From Actinomadura coerulea (GTDB lineage Bacteria; Actinomycetota; Actinomycetes; Streptosporangiales; Streptosporangiaceae): 64,000 bases of DNA. Both the position numbers and the translations under genes were made by a program. The notes beneath the pieces are model-generated. The model saw nothing but the letters and a program-made list of their open reading frames with translations. It did no database searches and was not told the origin of the DNA. This document shows, piece by piece, positions 43,700 through 52,193 of the stretch (within the stretch, counting starts at the first letter, position 1; every line of letters begins with the position of its first letter). The stretch lies in NCBI RefSeq assembly GCF_014208105.1, contig NZ_JACHMQ010000001.1:2542001-2606000 (forward strand). The letters run 5' to 3'.

Positions 43700-45220
43700 T
43701 CAGGCGTTGCCTCCCCAGCGGGCGCCCGCGTACCGGGCGAGAGTCATCTCGATCTCCTTGCGGGAGCCTTTGAGCCGGTGGACGGGCACGACCGTGATCC
43801 AGCCGGTTCCTTTCTCCAGATAGCACAGCGGCGTCCGCGCTCCCCGAGCCGCAGGCAGGGGCGTACCCGGCAGCGGGAAGACGCTGACCGCCCACCCGGC
43901 CTCCTTCGCGCGGCGCACCACGACCCTGCTGATCTCGTGCCATCCGTAGTGGACCCGGCGGCCGCCGTACCGCAGTTCGAGGCCTTCGGCGCCGACCTGC
44001 AGTTCGCACGGCTTCCAGAGCGCGTTGAGGAGCGGAAGCATCCATTTCACCGGTTCACGCACGAGCCAGAAGCTCAGCACGGACATCACCGCGAGCACCA
44101 GAGCGAAGAACGCGCCGGTCGAGTCCCCCGACCCGGCCGCGGTGGCCACGGTCAACATGGCGAATGCGATCCCCGTGAGGAGGCGGAGAGTGTGCCCGAC
44201 GAGCGCGAGGACCACGGGCCCGGCGCTGGCCTCGAACCGCACGGTCTGGTGGCGGCCGGGCAGCGACGCCGGTCGCGCCCGGTGGTCCTCGAAGGTGCTC
44301 GTCGGGTAGTCGATCGGCGTGCCGGTGGTGGTGGTGGTGGTGCCGGTGGTGGTGGCGCCGGTGACGTGGAACCGCGTCAGCATGTCCTGCACGGGCGAGG
44401 GAAGCCACGCACCGGTGTCGCCGGCCGAGGAGAGCACCTCCACCAGTTCCGCCGGACTCGGCCGGGCAGCGGGATCTTTGGCGAGGCAGTCCGCGACCAC
44501 GCCTTTCAAGGGGGGCGGCAGAGCGTCCAGAGCCGGGGACTTGTGCACCACCCGGTAGGTCAGCGCAGCCGCCGGCCCTTCCCCGAACGGGCGGACTCCC
44601 AGGGAGTAGGCGAGGACGGCGCCGAGGGCGAACACGTCGCACGCCGGGGTGATCGATCCTTCGGAGATCAACTCCGGTGCCATGAAGCCGGGGGTCCCGG
44701 CGAGCGCGGTGACCCCGGAGGCGTCGACCGCCCGGGCGATGCCGAAATCGATGACGCGCGGCCCGTCGGCGGCGAGCAGCACGTTCGAGGGCTTGAGATC
44801 GCGGTGAACGACGCCGGCACCGTGGACGGCATCCAGCGCCTCCGCCAGCCCCGCTCCCAGCGCGAGCGCCGAGACCGGCGGGAACGGCCCGTGCTCGGCG
44901 ACCGCGGCGGCGAGCGAGGGCCCGGCCACGTATGCCGTGACCAGCCAGGGGATCTCCGCCTCGGGATCCGCGTCGACGACGGGCGCGGTGTGGAAGCCGC
45001 CCACCTGGCGTGCGGCCTCCACCTCGCGTTTGAAGCGCCGGCGGAACTCGGCGTCGGCGGCGAAACCCGGATGGACCAGCTTCACGGCGACCGGCCGGCC
45101 GCCGGGAGACGAGCCGAGGAACACCTGCCCCATTCCGCCGGCGCCGAGGCGGGCCGAAAGGGTGTACCGGCCGATCGCACGAGGGTCACCGGGCCGTAGA
45201 GCGTCCACCGCACTCCTCAT
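43700..45220 (-). CDS. Membrane Ser/Thr protein kinase
   Basis: A 506-residue Hanks-type kinase. Domain at about 15-270: glycine loop RLGAGGMGQVFLG, VAVKLV with the ATP Lys, HRDLKPSNVLL, IDFGIA and APE. All catalytic residues are present. A Thr-rich linker (about residues 290-302) coded by GGT/GTG-type trinucleotide repeats follows. Two membrane helices (about 335-400) and a cytoplasmic tail of about 100 residues complete it. The tail does not resemble PASTA repeats. Converges on the phosphate operon and is divergent from an AraC gene. Its ligand and substrates are unknown. Confidence 0.9.
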   Translation of the reverse strand: MRSAVDALRPGDPRAIGRYTLSARLGAGGMGQVFLGSSPGGRPVAVKLVHPGFAADAEFRRRFKREVEAARQVGGFHTAPVVDADPEAEIPWLVTAYVAGPSLAAAVAEHGPFPPVSALALGAGLAEALDAVHGAGVVHRDLKPSNVLLAADGPRVIDFGIARAVDASGVTALAGTPGFMAPELISEGSITPACDVFALGAVLAYSLGVRPFGEGPAAALTYRVVHKSPALDALPPPLKGVVADCLAKDPAARPSPAELVEVLSSAGDTGAWLPSPVQDMLTRFHVTGATTTGTTTTTTGTPIDYPTSTFEDHRARPASLPGRHQTVRFEASAGPVVLALVGHTLRLLTGIAFAMLTVATAAGSGDSTGAFFALVLAVMSVLSFWLVREPVKWMLPLLNALWKPCELQVGAEGLELRYGGRRVHYGWHEISRVVVRRAKEAGWAVSVFPLPGTPLPAARGARTPLCYLEKGTGWITVVPVHRLKGSRKEIEMTLARYAGARWGGNA

Positions 45221-45431
45221 CTTCCGTTGTTCGTCGTCCGTACACGATCACGGGACACGCCCGCGCGTCTTTGACGATGCCTCCACGATCCCTTGACAGT
45301 GCTTCCAGTGCCATACCTCGCTCGCCCGTCCGTGCGGCGGTGCCCGAGCACGGCGCCGAAGGGCTTCGAAGGGCCCGCCCGGGAAGGTCCTAGTAATCTC
45401 CTGGGCATAACGAGCGGACTTGGGGAAGCCA
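45221..45431. other. Divergent promoter region of the kinase and AraC genes
   Basis: No gene seen. A TTGACA hexamer at about 45293-45298 and a TAATCT at about 45393-45398 are possible promoter parts for the rightward gene, but their spacing does not form one clear promoter. Confidence 0.35.
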
Positions 45432-46427
45432 ATGATCGAAACGGTGCACAGAACCGAGGACTTCCCCCCGGCCGAGAGATTCGACCGCTGGCGGGAATGG
45501 ATGGGGCGTACGCACGCTCCCGTGGAGCTGAGCAGCGAATATGCCGCGGATTTCCGCGCCCGCCAGCGCACCCTGATGCTCGGTGCGGTGACCGTGTGGC
45601 CGTCGACCGTCCAGCCTCTGCTTTCCCGGCGGACGGCGAAACTCATCAGACGCTCCGACCCCGAGACCTACAACCTCACACTCGTCCTCGAAGGGACGGC
45701 ACACGCCGACTGGGGCGACCGGGACGCGGAATACCGTCCCTACGACCTGCACAGCCAGAATTCCTGGCGGCCCTGCGCGGTCCAGGTGGGGCAGCATGAC
45801 CAATCCGTCAGGTGCGTGGGAGTCGAGATCCCCAGGGACCTCCTCGCGCTCCCGCGGAGGAGCGCCGATCGCGCGATCGGCCGGCCGCTGTCGGCGCGGG
45901 AGGGCGTGGGGGCGCTGCTGGGCGACTTCCTCGTCCGCCTCAGCAGCGACACCGCCGCCTACCGTGCCACCGACGGTCCCCGGCTCGGCGCCGTCCTGAC
46001 CGATCTGGTCTCGGCCCTGTTCGCCCACGCCCTCGAGTCCGCCCGCGACCTCTCCCCCGAAGCCCACCGGCGGACGCTGACTCTGAGCATCCGCTCCTTC
46101 ATCGCCCGGAACCTGCACGACCCGGAGCTGACCCCGTCAGTCGTCGCGGCCGCGCACCACATCTCCACCAGCCACCTGTACCGCCTCTTCCAGGAGGAGG
46201 ACGCCACCGTCGGCGCACTGATCCGCCGCGAACGCCTGGACCGCGCACGCCGGGACCTGGCCGATCCGGCCCAGCACGGGGTCCCGGTCCATGAGATCGC
46301 CGCCCGCTGGGGTTTCACCCACCATTCGGCCTTCACCCGAGCGTTCCGCGCCGCCTACGGGACCTCCCCCAGCGACCACCGACAGGCAGAGCACCACGAA
46401 TCGCAGTGTCGCGCGGTCGAGCCGTAG
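45432..46427 (+). CDS. AraC-family regulator
   Basis: A 331-residue regulator. The N-terminal half resembles the AraC-binding-like domain of actinomycete activators (FDRWREWMGRTHAPVELSS). The C-terminal double HTH is at about 225-320: TPSVVAAAHHISTSHLYRLFQEE and IAARWGFTHHSAFTRAFRAAYGTSP. I prefer ATG 45432 behind GGGGAAG over the in-frame TTG at 45420. It stands alone, with no obvious target operon next to it. Confidence 0.9.
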   Translation: MIETVHRTEDFPPAERFDRWREWMGRTHAPVELSSEYAADFRARQRTLMLGAVTVWPSTVQPLLSRRTAKLIRRSDPETYNLTLVLEGTAHADWGDRDAEYRPYDLHSQNSWRPCAVQVGQHDQSVRCVGVEIPRDLLALPRRSADRAIGRPLSAREGVGALLGDFLVRLSSDTAAYRATDGPRLGAVLTDLVSALFAHALESARDLSPEAHRRTLTLSIRSFIARNLHDPELTPSVVAAAHHISTSHLYRLFQEEDATVGALIRRERLDRARRDLADPAQHGVPVHEIAARWGFTHHSAFTRAFRAAYGTSPSDHRQAEHHESQCRAVEP

Positions 46428-46432
46428 TCAGT

Positions 46433-46459
46433 GGTCCCGGGGCCCTGAGCCCCGGGACC
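46433..46459 (+). terminator. Terminator after the AraC gene
   Basis: An 11-bp perfect stem (GGTCCCGGGGC and complement) with loop CCTGA, six bases after the stop. Confidence 0.75.
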
Positions 46460-46544
46460 GGTCGGACCGTTGCGGATGGGCCCGGCCTACTCGGCCGGGC
46501 CCTGACCGCCATTGGAGACTTCGCCTCTCCCCCGCTGGCGAGCC

Positions 46545-47633
46545 CTACTCGCTAGAAAGCCGCAGGTAACGCACCGCCTGTTGAGGGGTGAGGGAGGTGG
46601 GAAGGTCCAGAAGCTGCCGCTGCCAGATGTCCACGTTCTTTCGCCATGTTCGGTAGAACGACAGGCAGGTGACCGGGGAGATCTCCAGCAGACGCTTCTT
46701 CGCCTCGTCGAGGCGCAGCAGGATCCGGTCGCGATCCGGAATCCGCTCGTCCTTCGCGCGAGCGGACCCGTGCAGCCGGTCCGCCACTTCATCGATGAAA
46801 CGCGAGCGCTTCTTGATCGCGTCCGCCCAGAAGGAGAGCGTGGACACATCCGATCCAAAATGCAGCGCCCGGACCAGGCCTTCGGCGACGAGTTCGCCGA
46901 ACTCCTCCGGTGCGGCGTTCCGGGCGAACGGGTCGTACGCCAACTGCCGCAGCCTGCCCGCGACGCCCACCGAGCGATCGGCGACCGCATCGTAGAGGAA
47001 CAGCCAGTCCTCATTGTAGATGGCGGGGAAGTACGTATCCGCGCGACTCGTGTCGACGAGGATCGCATTACCCCCCACGAAGGTCGACTGGGCTCCCCCG
47101 GAAACCCGGTTGGCGTGACAGACGACCGAGTTATCAGGGAAATCGGGAATCTGGAATCCGACCACCCGATACTGCTCGGTCAGGGCGGCGGCCCTCAGGA
47201 TCAGAGAAGGCTTCATGCCCCGGATGTCGTCGTCGAGGAACAGGATCGTCCGCCAGCCGCACAGGCGGGCCAGCAGAAGCCCGATGTTCCTCTTCATCGC
47301 GATGTCCGTATGCTTCTCCATCGCCCGCTGCTCGAAGTCGAGCAGCGGGTGACCGTACCCTGGCGGGGCTTCCAGGCAGAGTGCGTTCGAGGGAAGATCG
47401 TAGCTCTTACCAATGTCCCGTACCTGCGAAGATGTGCTGCACAACAGGACGATCGTGCACTTCAGCGCCTCAGCCAAGGCGATTGCGGACCCCACCCGTT
47501 GTGGAGCGATCGTGGGGACGACAATGGCGTCCACCGTGCCGCTTTTCGCGCTGCCGACGACCTCGGATAAGTCCGTTAGCAGATTGGTGTGCGAACCCAC
47601 ATGAGCTGCGTGGTCAGTTTGATCTTTATTCAT
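46545..47633 (-). CDS. Putative glycosyltransferase-like protein of lower GC content
   Basis: A 362-residue protein. A DxD-like cluster LFLDDDIRGM (Asp134-136) after a nucleotide-fold-like N-terminal half (AIVVPTIAPQR, LKCTIVLLCS) suggests a GT-A-type transferase; QSTFVGGNAILVD and IYNEDWLFLY are further possible active-site blocks. No membrane helix or signal peptide. The start ATG 47633 follows GGAGGAAAA; a longer frame to 47741 lacks support. Base composition is visibly lower in GC and richer in AT-ending codons than neighbours, a sign of recent transfer. The acceptor and sugar are unknown, and the family call is tentative. Confidence 0.65.
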   Translation of the reverse strand: MNKDQTDHAAHVGSHTNLLTDLSEVVGSAKSGTVDAIVVPTIAPQRVGSAIALAEALKCTIVLLCSTSSQVRDIGKSYDLPSNALCLEAPPGYGHPLLDFEQRAMEKHTDIAMKRNIGLLLARLCGWRTILFLDDDIRGMKPSLILRAAALTEQYRVVGFQIPDFPDNSVVCHANRVSGGAQSTFVGGNAILVDTSRADTYFPAIYNEDWLFLYDAVADRSVGVAGRLRQLAYDPFARNAAPEEFGELVAEGLVRALHFGSDVSTLSFWADAIKKRSRFIDEVADRLHGSARAKDERIPDRDRILLRLDEAKKRLLEISPVTCLSFYRTWRKNVDIWQRQLLDLPTSLTPQQAVRYLRLSSE

Positions 47634-47770
47634 TTTTCCTCCGTTTGCATACGCCCGTGACCTGGTCACGAACGGTCCAAGAACGGAATTGATCTGGACA
47701 CTAAGTACTGTCCGGGGTGGAACGAGAGGGGCAACGCGCACTTCGGAAAGCGCGGTCCCGCGGGCGAACC

Positions 47771-47786
47771 GGCCGCCTTCGCGGCC
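47771..47786 (-). terminator. Hairpin after the cysteine hydrolase gene
   Basis: GGCCGC-CTTC-GCGGCC, a 6-bp stem with a stable tetraloop, just downstream of the leftward hydrolase stop. Confidence 0.5.
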
Positions 47787-47801
47787 GCCCGCGGGCGCGG
47801 A

Positions 47802-48476
47802 TCAGGACCCGATCATCGTGAGCACCTCGGACGTCGGGCGCACGTCGCCGAAGGACCGGTAGACGGTGTGCAGGGTGGCGTTGTGGTCCTGGTCGCGGCG
47901 TGCCGCGTTCGCGTCGGCGACCATGATGACCCGGAACCCGAGGGTGCTCGCATCGCGTGCCGACGACTCGCAGCACACGTTGGTGACGGTGCCGGTGATC
48001 AGCACGGTGTCGATCCCGCGCCGTTCCAGCAGTTCCGGAAGGGGACACCGCCCCGGGAAGAAGGCGCTGGCCGCCGACTTCTCCACCAGCAGATCGTCGG
48101 CATGGACCTCGAGGTCGCGCCACAGGCGCTCGGTCATCGTCCCGGTACCGCCGGACGTGCGGTACGTCTCGGCCGCCTCCGGTCCGAAGAACTCGTCGGC
48201 GACCGCCGTGCGCTCGCCCACCGCGGGCAGTACCCAGGCGACCGTTCCGCCCGCCGCCCGCAGAGCCTCGGCAAGGCGGTGGATGTTGGGCACGATCCCC
48301 AGGCAGTAGGGGTTGCCGCCCACGAAGAACGGGACCATGTCGATCACCACCAGCGCCGTGCGGGCGGGAACGAGACGCGTGAACGCGAAACGGCGACCTC
48401 TGCGGCGTTCGTGGCGGGCATACTCCCGGGGCTCGATCCGCCACCCGTGGGACCGTGCCTCGACCTCTGACGACAC
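47802..48476 (-). CDS. Cysteine hydrolase of the isochorismatase family
   Basis: A 224-residue protein with the complete triad: Asp in ALVVIDMVPFF, Lys in VEKSAASAFF and Cys in TGTVTNVCCESSARDA. The cis-peptide segment ITGTVTN is typical. Family members hydrolyse amides or enol ethers such as nicotinamide, N-carbamoyl compounds or isochorismate. I prefer GTG 48476 behind GGGGAGGGGC; ATG 48503 has no ribosome site. Divergent from a leaderless gene 38 bp away. Confidence 0.9.
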   Translation of the reverse strand: MSSEVEARSHGWRIEPREYARHERRRGRRFAFTRLVPARTALVVIDMVPFFVGGNPYCLGIVPNIHRLAEALRAAGGTVAWVLPAVGERTAVADEFFGPEAAETYRTSGGTGTMTERLWRDLEVHADDLLVEKSAASAFFPGRCPLPELLERRGIDTVLITGTVTNVCCESSARDASTLGFRVIMVADANAARRDQDHNATLHTVYRSFGDVRPTSEVLTMIGS

Positions 48477-48502
48477 CGCCCCTCCCCGATCTCCGGCGGC
48501 CA

Positions 48503-48514
48503 TAGGCTGCGGCC
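48503..48514 (+). promoter_or_regulatory. Leaderless promoter, -10 box TAGGCT
   Basis: TAGGCT (48503-48508) is followed by six bases and then GTG 48515. Transcription should start on the start codon, so no ribosome site is expected. The same TANNNT-N6-start pattern occurs at 50125, 52182 and 52984. Confidence 0.6.
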
Positions 48515-49006
48515 GTGAACTACAGCGAACTTGAGGCGGACATCCTCCGCATGGTCATCGAAGCCGCCGAGGACGACGTTCGCGCTTTCGGAGAGGATAC
48601 GGTCACCCGTCTGGTCCGGCCCGAGCTGCTGCGCGGTGCCGCCGACGACGAACTCACCGGGGACGCCCGGGCGGCACTCGCCTCCGCCTCCGCGAACGTC
48701 CTGACGATCAGCGCCGCCGAGTTGCAGGACGAGCTCGCGACTATCCATGACGGCATCCTGGTCGACGACGATCTGGACACCGGCGTCCTCACCGTCATCA
48801 GGGCGCTCGGGCATTGGCAGAGCTACCTGGAGCAGGGCCGCCGCGGCGAGCTCTACGAACTCGCCATCCGCTCCGTCGAGGACGTCGACCACGAGGTCTC
48901 CGCCGATCTCGGCGACTTCCTCGCCGCCCCCGAGATGGCCGCCGAGTACGAGCGCATCCGCCGTCTTCTGTCCCCCGCGCGGGCAAGGGGCGCCTCCGCG
49001 CCGTGA
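48515..49006 (+). CDS. Hypothetical acidic helical protein
   Basis: A 163-residue soluble protein, MNYSELEADILRMVIEAAED..., rich in Asp/Glu and predicted mainly helical. No signal peptide, membrane segment or catalytic motif is visible. It starts with GTG directly at a leaderless promoter. Its size and acidity are compatible with an immunity or anti-toxin-like role, but nothing in the sequence shows that. Converges on a VOC gene 16 bp away. Confidence 0.8.
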   Translation: MNYSELEADILRMVIEAAEDDVRAFGEDTVTRLVRPELLRGAADDELTGDARAALASASANVLTISAAELQDELATIHDGILVDDDLDTGVLTVIRALGHWQSYLEQGRRGELYELAIRSVEDVDHEVSADLGDFLAAPEMAAEYERIRRLLSPARARGASAP

Positions 49007-49022
49007 CGCCCGGCCGCCGCTC

Positions 49023-49475
49023 CTAGCCGGGTGCGGGACGGTCGGCGAAGACGCCGTGGAGCATGCCCGTGGCCTGCCCGACCTCGATGAGATAGCCGTC
49101 CGGGTCGCGCATGTAGCAGCGGATCTCCGCCTTGCGGTCCAGGGGCTCGGTCAGGAATTCCGCACCCTGGGCGGTGGCCGCCGCGTAGAACGCCTCGATG
49201 TCGGCCACCCGGACGTTGAGGAACGTCGACACCGGATCGCCGGGTTCGGGCGGCCTGAGAACGATGCCGGGCTTGTCCGGTGTGGGGCCGCCGCCGGGGT
49301 TCATGATGATCCAGGTGTTGGCCACCTGCACGATGGCCGGGTTCTCCGGGAGCACCACCTGGCCGCCAAGGACATTCGCATAGAACTCCCTGGAGACGGC
49401 CACGTCCCGGACGGTCAGGAAATGCGTCAGCACGAGCCCCTGGCTCGGCGCCGGAAGGCCGCCGTGGTCCGGCAT
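49023..49475 (-). CDS. VOC-family (glyoxalase/bleomycin resistance fold) protein
   Basis: A 150-residue two-module VOC protein. VLTHFLTVRDVAVSREFYANVLG is the first beta-alpha-beta unit; VRVADIEAFYAAATAQGAEFL and MRDPDGYLIEVGQ form the second, with the usual metal Glu near the end. His in the first unit (THFL) is a possible second ligand. Substrate unknown. Start ATG 49475 behind GGAGGAG. Confidence 0.85.
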   Translation of the reverse strand: MPDHGGLPAPSQGLVLTHFLTVRDVAVSREFYANVLGGQVVLPENPAIVQVANTWIIMNPGGGPTPDKPGIVLRPPEPGDPVSTFLNVRVADIEAFYAAATAQGAEFLTEPLDRKAEIRCYMRDPDGYLIEVGQATGMLHGVFADRPAPG

Positions 49476-49792
49476 TCGGTCTCCTCCATCTCGCGGGTGC
49501 CACCCCCGAGCCGGGGCGTCCGTTCCTCCAGGGCCGCTTGCCGTCACAGCCTGGCGACAAAAGGAATTCTCCATCCGGGCGGCCATGGAAAGCGGCACCC
49601 GGGGCTCTCGACCAGTCGCCGAATCCGTCAAGTCCTGGCTAAGCACACGAGCAGGAGCCGCCCGCTCTGACCCGGACGGCGCTGGGCCTCATCGAGAGTT
49701 GCCAACCCGGCCGCCTCGTGAACGGTTTCCTTGTCCCCCTATGGAAGGGGGGACCCTGCGAGTGCAGGGACAACCTGAGCGAAGGAGCCATG
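49476..49792 (+). other. Gap with hairpin leader before the 58-residue ORF
   Basis: No gene seen. Two tandem hairpins lie at 49733-49754 (GTCCCCC/GGGGGAC) and 49754-49769 (CCCTGC/GCAGGG), ending about 11 bases before AAGGAG. They would fold in the leader of the small gene and could set its translation or mRNA stability. Confidence 0.45.
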
Positions 49793-49969
49793 ATGGCTGA
49801 CCCGACCCCACAGGAGAGGGCGTTCGCCCGCGACATGTTCCGGGGAGCCGCTGACCTGTCGGCGCAGAACGCCGAGCGGGCGGAGACCCCGGAAGCGGCC
49901 GAGGAGGCCGAGATCGCCGCCGGCGCCTACAGGAGCGTGGCGGAGGACATCGACAACGGCACACTCTGA
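49793..49969 (+). CDS. Small acidic protein of 58 residues
   Basis: Reads MADPTPQERAFARDMFRGAA followed by an Ala/Glu-rich helical stretch and ...YRSVAEDIDNGTL. It has no membrane segment or cysteines. AAGGAG is placed correctly for ATG 49793; ATG 49790 is too close. A structured leader and two strong hairpins after the stop suggest it is a real, separately controlled gene. Function unknown. Confidence 0.75.
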   Translation: MADPTPQERAFARDMFRGAADLSAQNAERAETPEAAEEAEIAAGAYRSVAEDIDNGTL

Positions 49970-49972
49970 CCT

Positions 49973-50030
49973 CGGCCGGCTGACGCCGGCCGGAGCCTGA
50001 GCTGAGCGCGGCCTCCGGCCGCGCTCTTTC
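49973..50030 (+). terminator. Double terminator after the small acidic gene
   Basis: Hairpin 1: CGGCCGGC-TGAC-GCCGGCCG (49973-49992). Hairpin 2: GAGCGCGGCC-TCC-GGCCGCGCTC followed by TTTC (50004-50030). The second has the best U-run of any in this window. Confidence 0.85.
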
Positions 50031-50124
50031 CATTGCGCGCCCGTGCTCGCAGTCGCGGCGGCGTGGGCGGTGCCGGCGTTGTCGAAGATCGGCTGTGGGC
50101 CTGTCGGTCGTCGGCCGGGGCCGA

Positions 50125-50136
50125 CACAATTCCCCC
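50125..50136 (+). promoter_or_regulatory. Leaderless promoter, -10 box CACAAT
   Basis: CACAAT (50125-50130) and six bases precede ATG 50137. There is no Shine-Dalgarno. Same geometry as at 48503. Confidence 0.55.
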
Positions 50137-51225
50137 ATGACGATCACGACGGCGACGCCGCCGGCGCGACGGGCTTCCGTCGACCTCGCACGGGGGTTCC
50201 TGACGGGCGGCGTTCTGGGGACGTCGCTGGCCGCCGTCGTCGTCGGCATCGTGATCGGAAGGATGCCGCCGGTCGTCACGGGGCTGGGGCTGGCCTCGGT
50301 CTACGGCCTGCTCGTCTTCCTCGCCGGTGTGCCGCGACGGCTCCGGGAGGCGGCGGTCGCGCCCCGCACGGCTCTGGCGGTGATCGAGAGCCGGAAGGTC
50401 ATCAGGAGTGAGGACACCGACGTCCCGGTGCGGTTCGATCTCACCGTCGCGCCGGACGGCGCGCCGGCGTACCGCGTCGAGACCACGCAGCATGTCCACG
50501 TCTCCGACCTCCCCGACCATCGGCCGCAGGGCGTCCTGGTGGTCCAGTACCCGCCGGACCGGCCGACGCAGGTGAGGATCGTGAAGCGGCCGACCCCCGA
50601 GTGGGAGGAAAGGGCGGCCGAGGCCCGCATCGACTCCGCACCGGGGCCGGCTCTGGTGAGCGATCCTCCCGAGGGGAGCGCCGCCGGTTTCCTCACCCTC
50701 CTCGGCCTGCTGCTCGGGGCCGCCGCCGTGGTCCTGCTCTTCCGCGCCGAACTGTTCGACCAGGGCGGCGAAGTGCGGCGGCCCTCCGCGAAGCCGTCCG
50801 TCTCCTCGACGTCGTCCACCACCACCGTGACGTCGGCGTCCGGCACGGTCGCCCTCGGCTCGGACCGGTCGATGCTCGACGAGGGAGAGCTGCGCCGAGC
50901 CGTCGACCTGCTCCTGAAGGGCAGGAAGACGCACCATGCGGTCACCCTCGTCGCGCAGGAACGCCGGCTGACGGTCATCTTCGTCTCCAGCGCGTCCGCT
51001 GTCCCGCACTTCGACCTGCGCTCCCTGCCCTACGACCGCGTCCCCGGCCTGGTCGAGGCGGCCAGGACCACCCTCGGCGTCAAGTCCCCACGGACCTGGC
51101 ATCTCACTGCCCATCGCGTCACCGGCGCCCTCACGCTCAGGGTCACCGTGGCCGGCTCCGAAGGCACGGCCTCGTTGGAGGCGGACGGACGCGGCAGGGT
51201 GGTGCGGCGCAGTCCGGTGCGGTGA
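50137..51225 (+). CDS. Membrane protein of unknown function
   Basis: A 362-residue protein with two N-terminal helices (GFLTGGVLGTSLAAVVVGIVI, GLGLASVYGLLVFLAGV) and one in the middle (GFLTLLGLLLGAAAVVLLF, about residues 185-205), followed by a Ser/Thr-rich linker. The soluble part after the third helix ends in ITVRVTVAGSEGTASLEADGRG-like beta sequence and may face outside. The first soluble segment (about 75-165) resembles the beta-sandwich seen in DUF3592 proteins, the family of its downstream neighbour. Leaderless start. Function unknown. Confidence 0.8.
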   Translation: MTITTATPPARRASVDLARGFLTGGVLGTSLAAVVVGIVIGRMPPVVTGLGLASVYGLLVFLAGVPRRLREAAVAPRTALAVIESRKVIRSEDTDVPVRFDLTVAPDGAPAYRVETTQHVHVSDLPDHRPQGVLVVQYPPDRPTQVRIVKRPTPEWEERAAEARIDSAPGPALVSDPPEGSAAGFLTLLGLLLGAAAVVLLFRAELFDQGGEVRRPSAKPSVSSTSSTTTVTSASGTVALGSDRSMLDEGELRRAVDLLLKGRKTHHAVTLVAQERRLTVIFVSSASAVPHFDLRSLPYDRVPGLVEAARTTLGVKSPRTWHLTAHRVTGALTLRVTVAGSEGTASLEADGRGRVVRRSPVR

Positions 51226-51279
51226 CACCGGGCGCCGTAGTGCCCGGCAGACCGGTCCGAAACAGCAGAAGGAGGGCAT

Positions 51280-52140
51280 ATGGGCTGGCACGGATATCTC
51301 GCGCTGTGGTGCGCGGTGCTGGGGACGTTCGCGCTGGTCGGCTACGGGCTGTCGCTGGCCGGGATGACCCGGGCGCAGCGGACGGTCCGGCTCACGGGGC
51401 GGATCGAGCAGGTGCGGGAGCCCCGGCACGGCGGCTCCCGGAAGGGCGGGGTGTCGGTCGTCGTCTCCTACCGCGACCCGTCCAGCGGGCAGGAGGTCAT
51501 CGTGACGAACGACGGTGACCGGGGCGAGATGATCACCGCCGCGTGGCCGGGCCGGGAGATAGGGGTCCACCACCCGCGCGGGCGGCCGCACGCCTTCCGG
51601 CTCACCGACCGCCCGGAGCAGGGCGGCCGCGGACTGGGATGGCCGAATCTCGCGCTCTTCCTCGTCTACGCCGGGGTGGTGGTCGTCGCCGCGATCGACC
51701 GGGGCTGGCCCTGGGCGCTGGTCGGCTTCTGCGGACCGTGGGCCGTCTTCGGCGCCTTCCACCTGCCCGGGAACATCCGCGACACGCGCCGCCGCCGCGA
51801 GACGCCGGCCTCCATGGTCGCCGTCCCGGGCAGGATCATCGCGGTGCTCAAGGACGTCACCACCGACGAGGAAGGCAGCACCGCCACCACCATCACGCCG
51901 GTCGTGGCGTTCACCACGAGGGAGGGCGCGGCCGTCACCGCCCACTGCCCCCAGGAACTGCCGGACCCGTCCGGCGCGCACGGCCGGGAGGTCACGGTCC
52001 ACTACACACCGGCCGACCCGGCCGTCTTCACCCTGGACCGCGCGGCCCGGCAGCGCTCCCTGAAATCGGACATCGCGGTGAACGTCGTGGGCCTTCTCGC
52101 CGCCGCGTCGGCGGCCGTCGCCGGAGCGGTCATGCTGTGA
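51280..52140 (+). CDS. DUF3592-type membrane protein
   Basis: A 286-residue protein with an N-terminal helix, a DUF3592-like beta domain (RTVRLTGRIEQVREPRH...VVVSYRDPSSGQEVIV), two central helices (LALFLVYAGVVVVAAI, WALVGFCGPWAVFGAF), a second such domain (PGRIIAVLKDVTTDEEG...VVAFTTREG) and a last helix at the C-terminus. Duplicated DUF3592 domains occur in actinobacterial membrane proteins without known role. RBS AGAAGGAGGG precedes ATG 51280. Confidence 0.82.
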   Translation: MGWHGYLALWCAVLGTFALVGYGLSLAGMTRAQRTVRLTGRIEQVREPRHGGSRKGGVSVVVSYRDPSSGQEVIVTNDGDRGEMITAAWPGREIGVHHPRGRPHAFRLTDRPEQGGRGLGWPNLALFLVYAGVVVVAAIDRGWPWALVGFCGPWAVFGAFHLPGNIRDTRRRRETPASMVAVPGRIIAVLKDVTTDEEGSTATTITPVVAFTTREGAAVTAHCPQELPDPSGAHGREVTVHYTPADPAVFTLDRAARQRSLKSDIAVNVVGLLAAASAAVAGAVML

Positions 52141-52181
52141 CGCCCACGGGCGGCCCAGTTGGGGCGCCGCGACGTACGCCT

Positions 52182-52193
52182 TAGGCTGGAGGT
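52182..52193 (+). promoter_or_regulatory. Leaderless promoter, -10 box TAGGCT
   Basis: TAGGCT (52182-52187) and six bases precede GTG 52194. GGAGG in the spacer is too close to the GTG to act as a ribosome site. Confidence 0.55.
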
